This document shows, in pieces, positions 1 through 10,673 of a stretch of DNA of 64,000 nt (the first letter of the stretch is position 1; the number at the start of each line of letters is the position of its first letter). A program made the translations under genes and the position numbers. The notes under the pieces are model-generated. The model worked only from the letters and a program-made list of their open reading frames with translations, did not search any database and was not told the DNA's origin. The stretch is from Listeria grayi DSM 20601 (GTDB lineage: Bacteria; Bacillota; Bacilli; Lactobacillales; Listeriaceae). The stretch spans positions 434,001-498,000 of the forward strand of contig NZ_GL538353.1 of assembly GCF_000148995.1 (NCBI RefSeq), given 5' to 3'.

Positions 1-1
1 C

Positions 2-2443
2 GTAGCGCCACAATATGGCGCAGCGGAAGACAGTAACTGTGCGGTGGAAGTCGCAGAACAAGGGAAAAGCGACGCGATCACCCAATTAAAAAATATGCGC
101 ACGATCCGCGATGGGATTTTGTTGAAATCCGATGCAGGGAAAAAACTGAATAAATTATATTACAGTGCTTCTCCGTATTTAGTAAAATCATTACTAGTGA
201 ATGCTACAGAACGCAATCAAGTAGCAGGAAATCTAAAAAAAATAAATAAAGTGCTCAAAGCATTAGCTGCAAAACAAGATTATGTCCTATCCAAAGAGGA
301 AGCAAAGGCGATCCAAGATCTAGCCGAATATACAAAAGGAAAAGTACCAACACCATTAAAAAAAGACATCGAAAAGATCCAAAATGATATTCAAAGCGCT
401 GATCTAGCTGGGACGCATGTCAGTGATATTTTGAAACAGCTGCATATCGATACACAATTATCAGATCCAGGTGTGTCGAAATTTATCGTTAAAATGAAAC
501 CCAATGCTTCTGCAGCATCATTGAAGCAAAAAACAGCAGCGTTTGCTATGAAAGCAGAACGTATCGCACCAGCATCCGATAATGCATTGAAAGATTTTTA
601 TGTCGTTTATCAAGAGAAAAAAGCAAACGTGTTAAAATCATTTTCCAAACAAGAAGCAAGCAATAGAAAAGCGAGCTTCAATAAGCTTTCTAATGTTGAT
701 TTTGTCGAAGAAGTAAAAACCTACAAAGCGTCCGAAGCCAGCTACGCAAATTATCAATGGAGCATCAATAGCAAAGCCAGCAATAAAGGCCGAAACAACG
801 TCGACATCAAGCAGTCGCAGTTCTTGCAGTCGACTGCCAATAAAAACCTAGCATCTGTTAAAGTAGCCGTGATCGATACAGGTGTAGATGATCGTTTGCG
901 CGAATTACAAGGTAAGGTACTAGGCAGTGAAGGGAAAAACTTCGTCGATCCGAATGGCGAGGGTTCCTATATAGACGACAATGAACACGGGACACATGTT
1001 TCCGGAATCATTGCTGCTAACGCTTCAAATCAATATGGTATCAACGGTATCGCAGCAAATGCCAAGATTCTTCCAATCAAGGTGCTAGATGAGAGCGGCG
1101 AGGGTGAAACTGACAGTATCGCTTTAGGTATCCAATATGCGATCAAACAAAAAGCAGATGTCATTAATATGAGCCTCGGCGGCGACTATAGCCCAACATT
1201 GGAATACATGATGAAGCAAGCAGCAGCTAAAAATATTCCCGTTGTAGTAGCAAGCGGAAACGAAAGTGGACCAGTATCTTATCCAGGTGCTTCCAAATAT
1301 GCGATCGCAGTAGGGGCAACCAATCCATTCGGCATCATCGCCGATTACTCTAATAAAGGAATGGAATTAGATGTTGCCGCGCCAGGATCAAAAATCCCAA
1401 GTACAGTTCCAAATGGCAATATCCAATATATGGACGGAACAAGTATGGCAACGCCTCATGTGGCAGCGCTAGTAGCCTTGCTGAAAGGGCAAAACAAAAA
1501 AATCAGCTTGGCATCTGTCCGTGCTGATCTAAGAATGAACGCCGACCACGTTGATTTTTACGGGGAAGAAAGCCCTGACATGGATGAAAATATCGTCATT
1601 GACGAAGAGGGGGAAATACACAAGCTCCCATTGCCGAAATTTTTCCAATTAGATGATGGTTATGGTGTTGTAAATGTGTGGCACACGCTATCCAAACAAT
1701 CCTTACATCCGGTAATCAATAAAATATACGATAACAAACGGGAAGTAAGCGGCAAAACGATTGCCGGCACGACCGTCAAACTCTATAAAAAAACGAAAGT
1801 CATCGCAACTACAAAAGCTGACAGCAAAGGAAACTATAAACTGAAATTCCCGCGTCAGAAGAAAAATACAGAATTATATACAGTTTACACAAATCCAAGT
1901 AAAAAACTGGAAACACAGCTACATGCTTTAGTAGTAAAAGGCACAGCACCAGCGGCACCAAAACTAAATAAAGTAACGGATAAGACGACAGTCATCACTG
2001 GGAAAACCGTACCAGCAGGAAAAATCGTTGTCAAAAACCAAAAAAATAGAGTCATTGCTTCCGGGAAAGCCAATCAACAAGGCAAGTTCCGTCTGAAAGT
2101 CAAAAAACAAAAAGCAGCTACTAAATTAACAGCAACAGTAAAAGATGAAGCTGGCTACACTAGCAAAGCTACCAAAATAACAGTAAAAGACGCTACAGCA
2201 CCAGCCGCACCAAAAGTAAATAAGGTGACAACGAAAACAACAAAAGTGACCGGTAGCGGCGAAAAAGCAACTACGGTATTCATTAAAGTAAAAAACAAGA
2301 CGATCGCTAAAGGAAAAGTAAGCAGCAAAGGAAAATTCACCGTGAAAATCAAAAAACAAAAACGCGGTACGATCCTAGCTGTAACCCTCCAAGATAAAGC
2401 TAAAAATACCAGCAAAGCTACGAAGAAAAAAGTAGCGAAATAA
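2..2443 (+). CDS. Subtilisin-like (S8) serine protease with C-terminal Ig-like repeats, 5' end outside window
   Basis: The frame is open from the window edge, so the start is missing; the GTG at 44 is only an internal codon. Counting from 44, the catalytic triad is Asp278 (VIDTG), His315 (EHGTHVSG) and Ser467 (GTSMATPH), with oxyanion Asn406 (ASGNES). About residues 135-230 look like an inhibitor-type propeptide. After the catalytic domain come three lysine-rich beta-sandwich modules (about 565-799) ending in PAAPK- and KATK-type linkers, like bacterial Ig domains used for wall binding. The extreme N-terminal part (Cys, then LKNMRTIRDGILL, GKKLNKLYYSASP) resembles the CFI-box domain, an unusual partner for S8. 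No LPXTG or C-terminal membrane segment is seen. It is probably secreted; the substrate is unknown. Confidence 0.9.
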   Translation, partial: VAPQYGAAEDSNCAVEVAEQGKSDAITQLKNMRTIRDGILLKSDAGKKLNKLYYSASPYLVKSLLVNATERNQVAGNLKKINKVLKALAAKQDYVLSKEEAKAIQDLAEYTKGKVPTPLKKDIEKIQNDIQSADLAGTHVSDILKQLHIDTQLSDPGVSKFIVKMKPNASAASLKQKTAAFAMKAERIAPASDNALKDFYVVYQEKKANVLKSFSKQEASNRKASFNKLSNVDFVEEVKTYKASEASYANYQWSINSKASNKGRNNVDIKQSQFLQSTANKNLASVKVAVIDTGVDDRLRELQGKVLGSEGKNFVDPNGEGSYIDDNEHGTHVSGIIAANASNQYGINGIAANAKILPIKVLDESGEGETDSIALGIQYAIKQKADVINMSLGGDYSPTLEYMMKQAAAKNIPVVVASGNESGPVSYPGASKYAIAVGATNPFGIIADYSNKGMELDVAAPGSKIPSTVPNGNIQYMDGTSMATPHVAALVALLKGQNKKISLASVRADLRMNADHVDFYGEESPDMDENIVIDEEGEIHKLPLPKFFQLDDGYGVVNVWHTLSKQSLHPVINKIYDNKREVSGKTIAGTTVKLYKKTKVIATTKADSKGNYKLKFPRQKKNTELYTVYTNPSKKLETQLHALVVKGTAPAAPKLNKVTDKTTVITGKTVPAGKIVVKNQKNRVIASGKANQQGKFRLKVKKQKAATKLTATVKDEAGYTSKATKITVKDATAPAAPKVNKVTTKTTKVTGSGEKATTVFIKVKNKTIAKGKVSSKGKFTVKIKKQKRGTILAVTLQDKAKNTSKATKKKVAK

Positions 2444-2450
2444 TAAAAAG

Positions 2451-2486
2451 CCGTTTGCTAAAAAGTGATTTAGCAAACGGTTTTTT
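2451..2486. terminator. Bidirectional rho-independent terminator
   Basis: A 12-bp perfect stem (CCGTTTGCTAAA) with a short loop is followed by T-rich DNA on both strands. It serves the protease on + and the VanZ-like gene on -. Confidence 0.9.
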
Positions 2487-2982
2487 ATTTTATAAAATAT
2501 TTTTTTGAAAAACGACTTCCAACCAAAGCCCCACAAATAGCGCCAATAAAATCGAGCAGCACATCTTGAACAAGCGGTGTGCGATCACCGGTCAGCATTT
2601 GATGAAACTCATCACTGGCAGCAAATGCCAACGATAAAAGTGCGGCAACCAGAAAAGCAAACCGAGGCTTTCTAGAAGTAGCATTAGTGCCGACAAATAA
2701 ACAAAGCCCCATTATAAAATACGTCAGAAAATGAGCCCCTTTGCGAAGAAAAAATTCCAAAAATTTGGCATACCCCATCTGTTTCACACTCACTTCCGAT
2801 CCACCATAAGGAAATGCTATTTTCTCCAGTTGTGATTCAAAAGGATGGCCAGGAAGCAGTTTCTCGATTGTTGGCACCAAAGACTGCTGCGAATAAGGCT
2901 GCGAAGAAGAGTGAAATAAGATCACCATGATAAGAATGACCCCAAAGAAGCCGAAAATCGCCCATTTGTTCCGTCGTTTCAT
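2485..2982 (-). CDS. VanZ-like family membrane protein
   Basis: A 165-residue protein with an N-terminal membrane segment and two or three more hydrophobic segments. The family signature is visible as FLRKGAHFLTYFIMG, SDEFHQ and then DVLLDFIGA. VanZ-like proteins are small membrane proteins of poorly known function; VanZ itself gives low-level teicoplanin resistance. A GTG at 2991 is in frame, but the GGAG Shine-Dalgarno lies 8 nt before the ATG at 2982, so that start is preferred. It converges on the protease gene and shares its terminator. Function here is not inferable beyond the family. Confidence 0.8.
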   Translation of the reverse strand: MKRRNKWAIFGFFGVILIMVILFHSSSQPYSQQSLVPTIEKLLPGHPFESQLEKIAFPYGGSEVSVKQMGYAKFLEFFLRKGAHFLTYFIMGLCLFVGTNATSRKPRFAFLVAALLSLAFAASDEFHQMLTGDRTPLVQDVLLDFIGAICGALVGSRFSKKYFIK

Positions 2983-3218
2983 GTTTTTCACTCCTTTTAA
3001 ATGATTTCATTGTAGCATATTCCCAAACTGTTTTCCGAGGAAAAGGAGCCAAACCAGCCGTTATTTAAAAAAGCGAAAGTGTAAAATGATTTTTTGTGTT
3101 GAAACTATGGCGAAAAAACTGGCAAGTGATCAAAACTGGCATTTGGAGTTATTTCTAAATTAAATTCCTCCCCGTATTATAAAAGGAACAAGTTATTATT
3201 TTTTAGGGGGAAGAATAG

Positions 3219-6200
3219 ATGTCACTCAAAAAAATCACACTCACCGCTCTCTCATGGATGCTTTTTTTCTATCTATGCCAGCCGCTTGTGCAGAATGTCT
3301 ATCACTATTTGATGGAGACAAAGACGGGACAAGCAACAGAAGAAAAACAGGTAACAAATGATCTGCTTTTCGAAACAGAAAGAAATGAGCCTTTAAAAAA
3401 ATGGCGGATGGAAAATAAGCAGGCCGATGTGATAAAATTCAAACAAAAAAACGGATTTGATAAACCAGTCACGATTTTGCTACCTAAAAAGACAAAACTG
3501 AATCTAGTAAAAACACAGGAAAAAAACGATTTAGCTGAGATGAAATTGCAATATCAAGCCAATACGAATCAGCTTATTTTAGACTGGGAAAAAACGCCTG
3601 AAAAAACGGGCGAGCTACTTTTAGTGGTGGAGGCAGATAAGGAGGCGGTATTAGGGGAGGAAGTTTTATCTGCGAGACAGTCCCTAGAAAATGGAGAGGT
3701 GCAAAGCGAGCCTATCCCTTTTGAAGTAATCGAGCCTGAAAAGAAAGAAAATCTGGAAACAGATAAAAAAGGGGAAGAAAAGCAACAAGAACAGCAAGTT
3801 CCAAAAGATCCTAAAGAACCAACGGAAAAAGTGCCATCAGCAATTCCTAAAAAAGAAAGCAAAGCGCTCCCGAAAACAAAAGCGGCTCCGCTCGCAGTAG
3901 ACCTTGGAATTGCACCGCCAGCCAGCGATATCGACATCAGCAAAAGTTTTAATGTCATTTCGCAAGCGAATTCGTATGTACATAAGCAATACCCTAGTGA
4001 AGTCGTCGTAACGGATGATGAAAAGTGGCAGTATGGCGGGGCATGGTATAAATATCCGCTGAATTTAAGTGCGGATTTTTCGACGGAGATGTATTATTAC
4101 TTAGGAAACAAGTCCCATTCTGAGGGCGGTGCGGACGGACTGACGTTCACCTTCCAAAATGATCCACGCGGTCTTGAAGCCACTGGTGCCACTGGAGCTG
4201 GGATTGGTGCTTATGCAAATATTTCAAAATCGAGCTATATTCAAAATGCACTGACGCTAGAATTCGATACTTATTACAACGCAAAAGGCGGTTCAGAACC
4301 CAATACAAATGACGAACAAGTTCCGGATATAGCAAAAGAAAGCGGTCATATCGCGATCACAAAACCGGCATTATCGGTCAAGAAACATGAGAACCTCTTA
4401 TATGGTTCGCGCTTAGCAAATGGAAAATGGCAGAAGCTGAATATGCGCTGGGATGCAGCCACCAAAACATTCATTTATAAATTTGCAGGTTATCCAGAAC
4501 AAAGATATACGGTTTCCGATGTGCAGAAAGTTTTCGGAGGCACCAAAGTATATTGGGGATTTACCGGATCGACCGGTGGAATGCATAATTTCCAAGCTGT
4601 CAGCATCAACAAACTACCAGATCAAGGCTTTCTAAATACGCAAAAGAAAGTAAGGAACGTCAGTAAAAACACTTCTTTTCAAACGGAACAGATCGTTTCC
4701 AAAGGGGACATCGTCGAGTATGAGATTTCTGCAGAGGCAGACCAAAGAAACAATGTCACGCTGCCAACGGTGAAGGTCACGGATCAGTTAGATCCTTCTT
4801 TATCCTATCTAGGTGGTTTAAATGTGACCGTTGACGGTAAAGCTGTAGCTTCCAAATGGGAAAATGGCGTCGTTACTCTAAAAGAAGTAGAAGCCGGGAG
4901 CAAGATCCGCATCACTTTTCAAGCAAGTGTTAAAAAATATGGCGTGATCCATAACGCTGCGACGATTGAAAGCGACCTGACCGCGCCAATCAAAACAAAC
5001 AATACCAAAATCGCTAGCGGAGATATGAAAATCATCAAACAAGATGCGGTTTCAAAAAAATCGCTCCAAGGCGTGGAATTTACATTACTCAATTCCAAAA
5101 AAGAGTCATTAGCAGATGGAAAAACAGATGCAAATGGAGAATTAGTTTTCACACATTTGTCGCCAGGGGAATACTATGTCAAAGAAATAAAACCATTAGC
5201 TGGATATTCTCCAAATAACACGGCGTATAAAGTCGTTATTCCGACAGGTCAGACAGAGCCGGTGACTCAAATCGTCCCAAATGTTTTACAAGCAAAACCG
5301 TTACTTACTAAAACCGCTGATCAAACGCAAGTAAAGATAGGAGATACAATCACTTACACCATAGAACTTAAAAATGTAGCGGGAGCAGGCAGTTGGGAAG
5401 CTGTTAAATTAGAAGACGACCTTGCAGAACAGCTAGCATACATTCCAGGAAGTACACAGATCGATGGCAAATCTGTGTCCGATAAAGAAGCGGTATGGAC
5501 GAACAAACATCTGATCTATAGAACCGATCATATAGCAGCAGGTGCCAGTAAACGGATTACATTTCAAGCAAAAGTACTTTCCTTGCCTCCAAATGGAATA
5601 GTGGAAAATAGGGGGATCGCGACAGGTCAAGACACGGATGGCTCTCCGCGCAATCCGTCAGAATCCAGCTGCAGCGTCTCGGTCCAAAATCATGAAGGAA
5701 TGGCTATTCAGAAACAAGTCCGATCACTTAAAGGGGAAAGTTTAGAAGGGAAAAATGTAGAAGTAGGTACCAAGATAAATTACCACATCCAGCTAACCAA
5801 CGAAATCGCCGGAACGACTTTAAAAGCTATTGATGTCAAAGATGCCGTTCCAAACAGCTTGAAAGTCGATACGGCGAGTTTGAAAGTAGCGACAGGTGGG
5901 GTCAATGTAAACTATCAAGGCGGATTCAACAAAAATGAATTGGCACTGACCATAGCAGAATTAGTGCACAGTAAACCTATTACAATTTCTTTCCAGGCAG
6001 AAATTCTAGCAAACGCATCAGGAACCATTAAAAATATTGCTTTTGCACAAATTCCAGATACACCAGAGAAAAAAACGGAAACTTCCTCCACTACACCACC
6101 GCAGCCAAGTATTCAAAAAAGTGTCAATAAACAAGAAGCGACAATCGGAGAACTTCTTACTTATCAGCTTACTGTCGAAAATGGCAAAGGCGGCGGTGCT

Positions 6201-9200
6201 TGGCATCATCCGGTGATCAAGGATAAGTTGCCAGAAGAACTGCAGTATATCGCTGACAGTACTAAAATAGACGGGAAAAGCGTAAGTGACCAGACAGCAG
6301 TTTGGCAAGATCAAGAATTGACTACTGAGTTTCCAGAACTGCAAGCAGGAGAAAAAAGGGTGATCACTTTCCAAGTGAAAGTAACGAAAAAACCAGTCAA
6401 TAATAAAATTCGCAATCAAGCACAAGCAACTGGTGAAGACGCTGAGGGGAAGGAAACGCCTCCAGTGAAAACAGAAACAGAAATTCCAGCTTCAAATTCT
6501 CCAGATGGTATCCGTATTGAAAAACAAGTCGCTGACGAAGCCGGAAAGGATATGGATAAAAAAGAAGTACAGACAGGCGATAAGGTCTACTACTCGATTT
6601 TAGTTACGAATCAAATAGCTGACAGTGTTCAACAACATATCCGCATCAACGATATGATACCAAAAGGTCTCCGCGCTGAACCAGAGACGCTAACGGTGAC
6701 CCAAGAGAAAAAAACTGCTGATTATACCGGAGGGTTTCAAAATGGCAACCTCGCAATCGACTTAGCGGAATTAAAAGGAACAGCACCTATCATTATCCGT
6801 TTTGCAGCAACGATCACGCCAGAAGCATCCGGAGAGATCAAGAATGTTGCGGCGGCTGTCTTAGATGGGATTCCGGAAAAAGAATCCAATCCTAGTGACG
6901 TGATAAATCCGCCACGACCAAGCGTTCAAAAACGGGCTTCCGTTGAAAAAGCTGCATTAGGCGATATTTTTACTTACGAAATAGAAGTGAAAAATAATGC
7001 GGGAGGCGGCGAGTGGCAGCTGATCAGTTTAAAAGACAGATTACCGTCCTATTTACACTATATACGGGGAACTACGACGATCAATGAAAAGCCGATAGGG
7101 GATAAAGGTTGGAAGGAAAATAGTTACGAGACCACAATTGAAAAATTACAAGCTGGTGAAACCCATCTACTACGATTCCAAGTACGCATAGTAGAAATAC
7201 CTCCTGCCAATAAATTAGTCAATACAGCGACAGTGACAGGCTTTGATAAAGATGGAAAAGAGCATTCGCCGCCACCGGCCGAAGTGGTGGTCTCTAGTGA
7301 TTATGGGGAAGATGATCTCGATATCAGCAAAGAGATCATAGATGAAAAAGGAAAACATTTGGAGAACGCGATTATCAATGTGGGGGATAAAGTATATTAT
7401 CGCTTGCAAGTAACCAATAAAGTAGCCAATACGACATTGAAGGATGTACAGGTAATAGATAAATTGGCAGCCGTGCTCGCAATCGACAAATCTTCCTTGC
7501 AAGTGGAGGCAAATGGCAACTCAGTACCTTACCAAGGTGGTTTTAGCGAATCCGGATTGGATCTTCAAAACCTAACGATTACTGAAAAAGAACCAGTCTT
7601 CATCACTTTTGCGGTAACTGTAAAACCTGAAGCAAGTGGCGATATAAAAAATACGGCACAGGCAAATCTACCAAACCAGCCTGCTATAGACTCCAATGAA
7701 GTAAGTATGCGTGCGCTACCAAATCCATATTTGAAAAAAGAAGCGGATAAACAATCAATCAAATTAGGAGAGAGCATTACGTTTACACTCACAGCAGCCA
7801 ATCAGCCAAAAGCAGGGAAGTGGCTTTCTCCGTTCATCACAGACCAATTGCCAGAACATCTACAATATCAAAGCGGGACATTGCAGGTAGATGGTAAAAA
7901 AGTGCTAGATGATGCAGCATGTTGGAAAGATAATAGGTTGACGGTCTCCTTGCCAGATATGCAGGAACAAGAAGTCCACCAAGTTACTTTCCAAGCAAAA
8001 AACATTGAAACACCAATAAATAAATGGATCATCAACACTATGCAGGGAAGTGGACAAGATGCGGATGGGAGGATCTATCAGCCAGAGGAAGCGAAAACGA
8101 CTATCCAAGCTGAGAACAATCCTGATTCCTTGCAAATAAAAAAACGAGTGCAAAATGAAGCTGGACAAGATATCGATGCAAAATATGCGGCAGTTGGAGA
8201 TAGACTTCAGTACGAAATAGAAGTTGAGAATCTTACCAGCGGAACAAAATTACGAGATCTTCACATCAAAGACCAGGTACCTTCCGTCTTCCAAGTACTG
8301 CCGCATACCTTGGAAACTTCTGAGTCGAGCGCTTACACGGGTGGCTTTGACCAACAAACGCTTGCTCTGGATCTAGCCGAATTAAAAGCAGGAAAAAGTG
8401 CCATCATTCGTTTCGATGTCGTGGTAACAAGTGAAGCCAGCGGGATCGTAAAAAATAAAGCTACAGTAAATCTGTCTGGCGAAAAACCGATTTTTTCCAA
8501 TGAAGTCAGCACCATTGTTGAACCACATCCATACGTCAAAAAAACGGTAAGCCATGACCAAGCCGTTTTAGGAGAAATAGTGGAATATACGCTTGTAGTT
8601 AAAAATGATGAAGCTGGTGGTAAATGGTTCGAAGCACATGTCGAAGATACTCTTCCCAAAGAGCTGATGTATCTGAAAGGAACAACTAAGATCGACGGCG
8701 AGCTGCTTGAACCGCAAGAAGAGGAAAAGGACTGGACCGATAATAGGCTTCGGATCAATTTTTCTGCTCTTGCTGCTGGGGAAACACACGAAATCAAATT
8801 CAAAGCGAAGATAAGTGAGATCCCAAAACAACAGAAAATCCAAAATATAGCAACTTCATCGGGTGAAGACAATGATGGCCGTTCAGTCTCCGCAAAAGAA
8901 TCGATATGTGAATTGCCTGTGGTGAATCCTAATCATGCAGTAACAATCCAAAAACAAGTTCTCAATGAGGAAAAAAAGGATATTCATCAACAGGAGGTAC
9001 AGGTGGGCGAGCAGATCTACTACCAGCTTACCGTGAATAACTCTCTAGAAGATACGGTCATGCATGAATTGCAAATTCTGGATCGTGTGCCCGAAGTCTT
9101 CGAGGTCGCCCCTGATTCCTTACAAATACGTCAAGCTAACGGGGAGCAAGTTTCTTATTCAGGAGGATTGAGTGGGCAGGACTTGGATCTGCAGATAAAC

Positions 9201-10673
9201 CAGCTTGACAATAAGAGTCCGGTAACGATTACCTTTGCAGTGAGAGTGAAATCAGCTGCCAGTGGAACGGTAGAAAATATCGCTAGCGTGATCTTGAAAA
9301 ATACGGAGGCTACAGATACCGCACCAGTCCTAAATCAAATCAAGCCTAAACCATTGATCACCCAAAAAGCAGATGTGGAACGCACAAAAGTTGGCGATAC
9401 ATTCATGTACACGATCGAAGTCAGCAATCAAGCACAAGCTGGAAAATGGTTAGAAGTAGTTGTAAATAACAAATTGGATGCGCATTTAGACTACATTCCT
9501 GAGAGTACTACAATGGATGGGATCCCCATTTCAGATCAGCAGGCTGGTTTCACGACGACTGGAAATCTTGCTTTGGCTGCAGATAATCTAGAAGCAGGCG
9601 AAAAGCATATCATCACGCTGAAAGTACGCGTTCGGGAAATGCCTCCAACCAAGGAACTACAGTCTTATGCTTCAGCAAATGGTAAAGACGGCGATCGGCA
9701 AGAAGCAAAAACAGAAGAGGTAAATACGACCACTCCAGTTGATAATCCTGATAATGCGATCAATTTGGAAAAGAAAGTGTATGATGCCAATGAAAAAGCT
9801 ATCCAGAACAAACAGGTACAGGTAAGGGATCAATTGCATTATTCGATCAGTGTAAATAATTTGATACCGAATACAAAATTGAAAGAAATTACCATAAAAG
9901 ATCAATTGCCGGCAGGGCTTACCTTTGTGCCAGGAAGTTTGGAAGTGGTCGACCAAAAGGGGACGATGCTGGATTATGAAGATAACACAACAGCGAATGA
10001 CCTTCAGGTAAAACTAGCTACGATCGAGCAGCAGGCAATTTTACATTTTAAAGTCATCGTTAATGAAAATGCCTCTGGAGAAATCAAAAATGTAGCAGTC
10101 GGTTCCTTACCGGACATGCCGGATCGCCAGTCTAAACCTGTAACCAATACGACTACACCACAGCCATTTATCGAAAAAGAAGTAACACCGGAAAAAGTGA
10201 CAAATAATCAAATAGTGACCTATATGATAAAAGTCGGAAATGAAGCGAAAAGTGGAAAATGGCTGGATCCGACAGTAGTGGATGATTTAGAAGAGCAATT
10301 AGAATATGTAGTTGGAACGACAACGATCAACGGACGCCTGGTAAGCGATGAAAAAGCAGGTTGGAAAGCGAATCATTTGACCAGTCGTTTAGATCCATTA
10401 ACGGCAGGAGAAATGCATATTCTTCGCTTCCAAGTGAAAATAAAAGCTAAAAAAGGAAGCAAACGTATTAGAAATACTGCACTATTGGTAAATCCGCCTG
10501 CTACTAAAGATCCTCGTCCGCATCAGGCTAGTTGCGAAGTAGAAGTGAAGGTGGAAAAGCGGAATCCGTTATTGCCGCAAACAGGTGATCAGCTTTCCGG
10601 TATTTTGATAATTGCAGGACTTCTTCTGCTTTTGAGCGGTCTGGCTCTGCGGAAAGCAAAAAGACGTACCTAA
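3219..10673 (+). CDS. Giant LPXTG-anchored adhesin: lectin-like domain, SpaA/Cna-B-like module and 13 alternating DUF11-type repeats
   Basis: 2484 residues. An N-terminal hydrophobic segment (about 5-30) is a signal peptide. A charged Lys/Glu/Pro linker spans about 170-235. About 245-468 is an L-type lectin-like domain (GGADGLTFTFQND, LEFDTYYN). About 471-598 is a DUF11-like domain, and 600-690 a SpaA/Cna-B-like module (LQGVEFTLLNSK, GEYYVKEI). About 692-2438 holds 13 repeats of about 134 residues that alternate strictly between type A (AGxGxW core, opening KPxxxK) and type B (xIxKxV opening, YxGGF, EASGxIKN): seven A and six B. Residues 2452-2456 are LPQTG, followed by a hydrophobic stretch and a basic tail, the sortase A signal. 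RBS AGGGGGA precedes the ATG. It is a monocistronic surface protein, presumably adhesive; the ligand is unknown. Confidence 0.92.
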   Translation: MSLKKITLTALSWMLFFYLCQPLVQNVYHYLMETKTGQATEEKQVTNDLLFETERNEPLKKWRMENKQADVIKFKQKNGFDKPVTILLPKKTKLNLVKTQEKNDLAEMKLQYQANTNQLILDWEKTPEKTGELLLVVEADKEAVLGEEVLSARQSLENGEVQSEPIPFEVIEPEKKENLETDKKGEEKQQEQQVPKDPKEPTEKVPSAIPKKESKALPKTKAAPLAVDLGIAPPASDIDISKSFNVISQANSYVHKQYPSEVVVTDDEKWQYGGAWYKYPLNLSADFSTEMYYYLGNKSHSEGGADGLTFTFQNDPRGLEATGATGAGIGAYANISKSSYIQNALTLEFDTYYNAKGGSEPNTNDEQVPDIAKESGHIAITKPALSVKKHENLLYGSRLANGKWQKLNMRWDAATKTFIYKFAGYPEQRYTVSDVQKVFGGTKVYWGFTGSTGGMHNFQAVSINKLPDQGFLNTQKKVRNVSKNTSFQTEQIVSKGDIVEYEISAEADQRNNVTLPTVKVTDQLDPSLSYLGGLNVTVDGKAVASKWENGVVTLKEVEAGSKIRITFQASVKKYGVIHNAATIESDLTAPIKTNNTKIASGDMKIIKQDAVSKKSLQGVEFTLLNSKKESLADGKTDANGELVFTHLSPGEYYVKEIKPLAGYSPNNTAYKVVIPTGQTEPVTQIVPNVLQAKPLLTKTADQTQVKIGDTITYTIELKNVAGAGSWEAVKLEDDLAEQLAYIPGSTQIDGKSVSDKEAVWTNKHLIYRTDHIAAGASKRITFQAKVLSLPPNGIVENRGIATGQDTDGSPRNPSESSCSVSVQNHEGMAIQKQVRSLKGESLEGKNVEVGTKINYHIQLTNEIAGTTLKAIDVKDAVPNSLKVDTASLKVATGGVNVNYQGGFNKNELALTIAELVHSKPITISFQAEILANASGTIKNIAFAQIPDTPEKKTETSSTTPPQPSIQKSVNKQEATIGELLTYQLTVENGKGGGAWHHPVIKDKLPEELQYIADSTKIDGKSVSDQTAVWQDQELTTEFPELQAGEKRVITFQVKVTKKPVNNKIRNQAQATGEDAEGKETPPVKTETEIPASNSPDGIRIEKQVADEAGKDMDKKEVQTGDKVYYSILVTNQIADSVQQHIRINDMIPKGLRAEPETLTVTQEKKTADYTGGFQNGNLAIDLAELKGTAPIIIRFAATITPEASGEIKNVAAAVLDGIPEKESNPSDVINPPRPSVQKRASVEKAALGDIFTYEIEVKNNAGGGEWQLISLKDRLPSYLHYIRGTTTINEKPIGDKGWKENSYETTIEKLQAGETHLLRFQVRIVEIPPANKLVNTATVTGFDKDGKEHSPPPAEVVVSSDYGEDDLDISKEIIDEKGKHLENAIINVGDKVYYRLQVTNKVANTTLKDVQVIDKLAAVLAIDKSSLQVEANGNSVPYQGGFSESGLDLQNLTITEKEPVFITFAVTVKPEASGDIKNTAQANLPNQPAIDSNEVSMRALPNPYLKKEADKQSIKLGESITFTLTAANQPKAGKWLSPFITDQLPEHLQYQSGTLQVDGKKVLDDAACWKDNRLTVSLPDMQEQEVHQVTFQAKNIETPINKWIINTMQGSGQDADGRIYQPEEAKTTIQAENNPDSLQIKKRVQNEAGQDIDAKYAAVGDRLQYEIEVENLTSGTKLRDLHIKDQVPSVFQVLPHTLETSESSAYTGGFDQQTLALDLAELKAGKSAIIRFDVVVTSEASGIVKNKATVNLSGEKPIFSNEVSTIVEPHPYVKKTVSHDQAVLGEIVEYTLVVKNDEAGGKWFEAHVEDTLPKELMYLKGTTKIDGELLEPQEEEKDWTDNRLRINFSALAAGETHEIKFKAKISEIPKQQKIQNIATSSGEDNDGRSVSAKESICELPVVNPNHAVTIQKQVLNEEKKDIHQQEVQVGEQIYYQLTVNNSLEDTVMHELQILDRVPEVFEVAPDSLQIRQANGEQVSYSGGLSGQDLDLQINQLDNKSPVTITFAVRVKSAASGTVENIASVILKNTEATDTAPVLNQIKPKPLITQKADVERTKVGDTFMYTIEVSNQAQAGKWLEVVVNNKLDAHLDYIPESTTMDGIPISDQQAGFTTTGNLALAADNLEAGEKHIITLKVRVREMPPTKELQSYASANGKDGDRQEAKTEEVNTTTPVDNPDNAINLEKKVYDANEKAIQNKQVQVRDQLHYSISVNNLIPNTKLKEITIKDQLPAGLTFVPGSLEVVDQKGTMLDYEDNTTANDLQVKLATIEQQAILHFKVIVNENASGEIKNVAVGSLPDMPDRQSKPVTNTTTPQPFIEKEVTPEKVTNNQIVTYMIKVGNEAKSGKWLDPTVVDDLEEQLEYVVGTTTINGRLVSDEKAGWKANHLTSRLDPLTAGEMHILRFQVKIKAKKGSKRIRNTALLVNPPATKDPRPHQASCEVEVKVEKRNPLLPQTGDQLSGILIIAGLLLLLSGLALRKAKRRT

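Noticed and set aside
1885-2415. Hydrophobic open frames on the minus strand inside the protease gene
   Set aside because: They are shadows of the Lys/Thr/Ala-rich repeats; no Shine-Dalgarno and no family similarity.
8333-8872. A 179-residue open frame opposite the adhesin
   Set aside because: Antisense shadow of the repeat region with low-complexity Ser/Phe composition.
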